Part shown: piece by piece, positions 22,801 to 23,211 of the stretch | Layout of the letters: each line of letters opens with the position of its first letter | Numbering within the stretch: position 1 is the first letter of the stretch | Assembly (NCBI GenBank): GCA_028817775.1 | Contig: JAPPOW010000133.1 | Span: 1 to 23,211 of the forward strand | Length of the DNA: 23,211 nucleotides | Source: Candidatus Melainabacteria bacterium | GTDB lineage: Bacteria > Cyanobacteriota > Vampirovibrionia > LMEP-6097 | Direction of reading: 5' to 3' | Position numbers and translations under genes: made by a program | Notes under the pieces: model-generated | The model's input: only the letters and a program-made list of their open reading frames with translations | The model's database searches: none | What the model was told of the DNA's origin: nothing

Positions 22801-23162
22801 TCGCTTTTGCTTGCACCTGCAAAAAGTTTTTCTGGGAATTGTACTTCACCATGTTCAAGCCACTGCAGCATATTACTGGCTCGAGCTTTGATTCGATCAG
22901 GAGACCAAGCTTGTCCTGTTTGCTTTGTAGAACTTGCTCTTGCTGCTGCCTTGATTTGCTCATCACTTGGACGTAATTCCTTAAATACTTGGGCTTCCAC
23001 TTTTGGATCAAGGTGCCCAGCCTTGGCTGCGCTAGTATTTTGTGGCAAACGAGGTCCAGTCTCTACTTGGCTAGAGTTGGTTTGTCGTGGATTTTGCTTC
23101 GGGGTTTCTAACGCTACGCTGATAGTAAAAACTCCTTTGTTTTTACGGCCTTTGACACGCAA
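19863..23162 (-). CDS. Giant HAD-superfamily phosphatase-like protein with hydrophobic C-terminal region, 1099 residues
   Basis: HAD motifs can be picked out. Motif I is SDGDGTMYY (D151, D153, T155). Motif II is MTVLTARPG (T197). A possible motif III Lys lies in the ITGPNTKDEVVKRY block (about 495-508). Motif IV is IMRGDSRGTDAPAIAQA (D523, D528), followed by GGIGVIARG, as in Cof or trehalose-phosphatase-type enzymes. Some 320 residues separate motifs II and IV, a very large cap. Residues about 700-1045 hold several hydrophobic, Gly/Ala-rich helices (715-735, 768-803, 925-975, 1003-1035) suggesting membrane association. The first 90 residues are polar and disordered-looking, with no signal peptide. 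Substrate unknown. The start is a TTG with AAGGTG four bases upstream; a stronger AAAGGAG (23132-23138) inside the frame precedes only an ATC codon, so the true start is open. Alternatively the HAD core may be inactive. Confidence 0.72.
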   Translation of the reverse strand: MRVKGRKNKGVFTISVALETPKQNPRQTNSSQVETGPRLPQNTSAAKAGHLDPKVEAQVFKELRPSDEQIKAAARASSTKQTGQAWSPDRIKARASNMLQWLEHGEVQFPEKLFAGASKSDRERIKKITYDLGKVLFDKLKKVDSTDFNSDGDGTMYYKNPIMVDSTSSFGSSYDRYWNSTLAKALHYLGTRMTVLTARPGTIAGQSLVGTEDPVNNSKNPNVCSPEEISACIGRERSEMDSFNVNIRGLNGGLHSDFGEPPKLTDGCRKFNKLVNFLDQEFNFVDELMKIRYNDGDSARVLEVKAFPQAFDLIPTLTFDQYEQYMLVAKQSREEGWDSARFVNEVNKLGIDFPQEFLNPADKPGLQLLNPNDPDTETKTTEVMRDAHGNIVCFTPHAIDGKNVYRHDIRGKIYDLLLTTIRHPKTKAWLEQEFGIPPEHDVITINGKEITSVNSFAELDSISKFIKDLNAKGKDPNHKDRIVNISDNDQFYLEITGPNTKDEVVKRYQEATDSNTLSIMRGDSRGTDAPAIAQAVISGGIGVIARGLMNKVDVGSAMVDLLKEDPADGSYKNAGHPDCLKTVADDQYQNLRTGEIKSKRDWAEHFIDKYHDQLHQIDNIHLTNSIFAFLFTKFFEEEGLKFDPPDEASSIVKDPSDLRFRTLTTPDIGFKERGIDQYMPNPQVSKVIKSLESMPFLSKFIKIENARPLMTKLLEGISQVLMWSGGLGIVGGLVNDKIPTYAKVVQRVAAGVNNFASGITRGLRAPTRYPAQFLGEVCNFVAGFFPLASFTHKSLWAFGNGLLQLGRAGSTISAENLVLDNYKKGTEEEVKQAFGDKNDSHSSIRECAGNFAETRSNWITKLSPMMGSFLAETVADFVNGLKMTWEFLTVKGYRKGAFETMFRNAGLTKTSMTSGKDYTNVASVSHVYAASGIFAMASSFFSMFTHKLNLAWLDTAMVALGNLIPTFGMMAAARNVEQDQHGHMRLFTDVIGRTGKFDPEKAGVWQRLGVWGMALGSLALNNTVGQLLQMVGLGAYTKGIGHEFNPVLEMGAVNTLRKNGRYAKADADLEKSPETINFVKQYFGREAQRGKQEALAQAA

Positions 23163-23211
23163 ATCACCTTAAGTTAAGAGGCAAAAATACAATCTTGGGA
23201 TAATCATGTAT

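Overview
This window is a densely packed stretch of bacterial chromosome of moderate to low GC. It carries mostly housekeeping and biosynthetic genes (serA, coaBC, rplI, tmk, bioD, a hisC-like aminotransferase), three envelope-sugar or transport genes, and several genes I do not recognise. There are no tRNA or rRNA genes, no CRISPR array, no transposase and no phage block. The lineage cannot be fixed from this sequence. Long orphan proteins, tiny intergenic gaps and interspersed palindromic repeats suggest an uncultured free-living or environmental lineage; a Melainabacteria-like relative of Cyanobacteria is only a guess.

Layout, left to right. (1) 45-3910, minus strand: dinD, then a capD/flaA1-type sugar-nucleotide dehydratase translationally coupled to an upstream hisC-type aminotransferase. 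(2) 3994-7735: a small orphan gene, coaBC on the opposite strand, a second small orphan, then serA. (3) 7757-9432, minus: an SDR oxidoreductase overlapping an FAD/NAD(P) reductase that has a palindromic element inserted in frame. (4) 9433-9930: the only long gene-free stretch. It is a 450-base element bounded by 27-base inverted repeats and containing two further large palindromes. (5) 9931-10659: a secreted SIMPL-domain protein. (6) 10762-13416, minus: a dicarboxylate/glutamate-type symporter, bioD and a NagB/6-phosphogluconolactonase-like protein, joined by overlapping stops and starts. (7) 13456-14028: a third small orphan. (8) 14017-17011, minus: rplI, tmk, a UDP-glucuronate-epimerase-like gene and a secreted helical protein. 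(9) 17083-17477: a coupled pair of tiny membrane proteins. (10) 17572-18936: an MFS sugar permease. (11) 18937-23162, minus: a 1099-residue protein with HAD phosphatase motifs and a hydrophobic C-terminal third, followed by a 296-residue helical protein.

Two themes cross the window. First, many transcription units have a TATAAT-like hexamer 6-9 bases before the start codon and no Shine-Dalgarno sequence, which predicts leaderless mRNAs. Other genes (rplI, tmk, the MFS gene, the 51-residue ORF) carry strong AAGGAG sites, so two initiation modes seem to coexist. Second, short palindromic repeats sit between convergent stop codons or inside gene ends, and have contributed residues to at least two proteins: the FAD reductase (internal insert and last codons) and BioD (C-terminal tail).

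The best candidates for something undescribed are the 9453-9902 element, the in-frame palindrome in the reductase gene, and the HAD-membrane giant with its helical neighbour.
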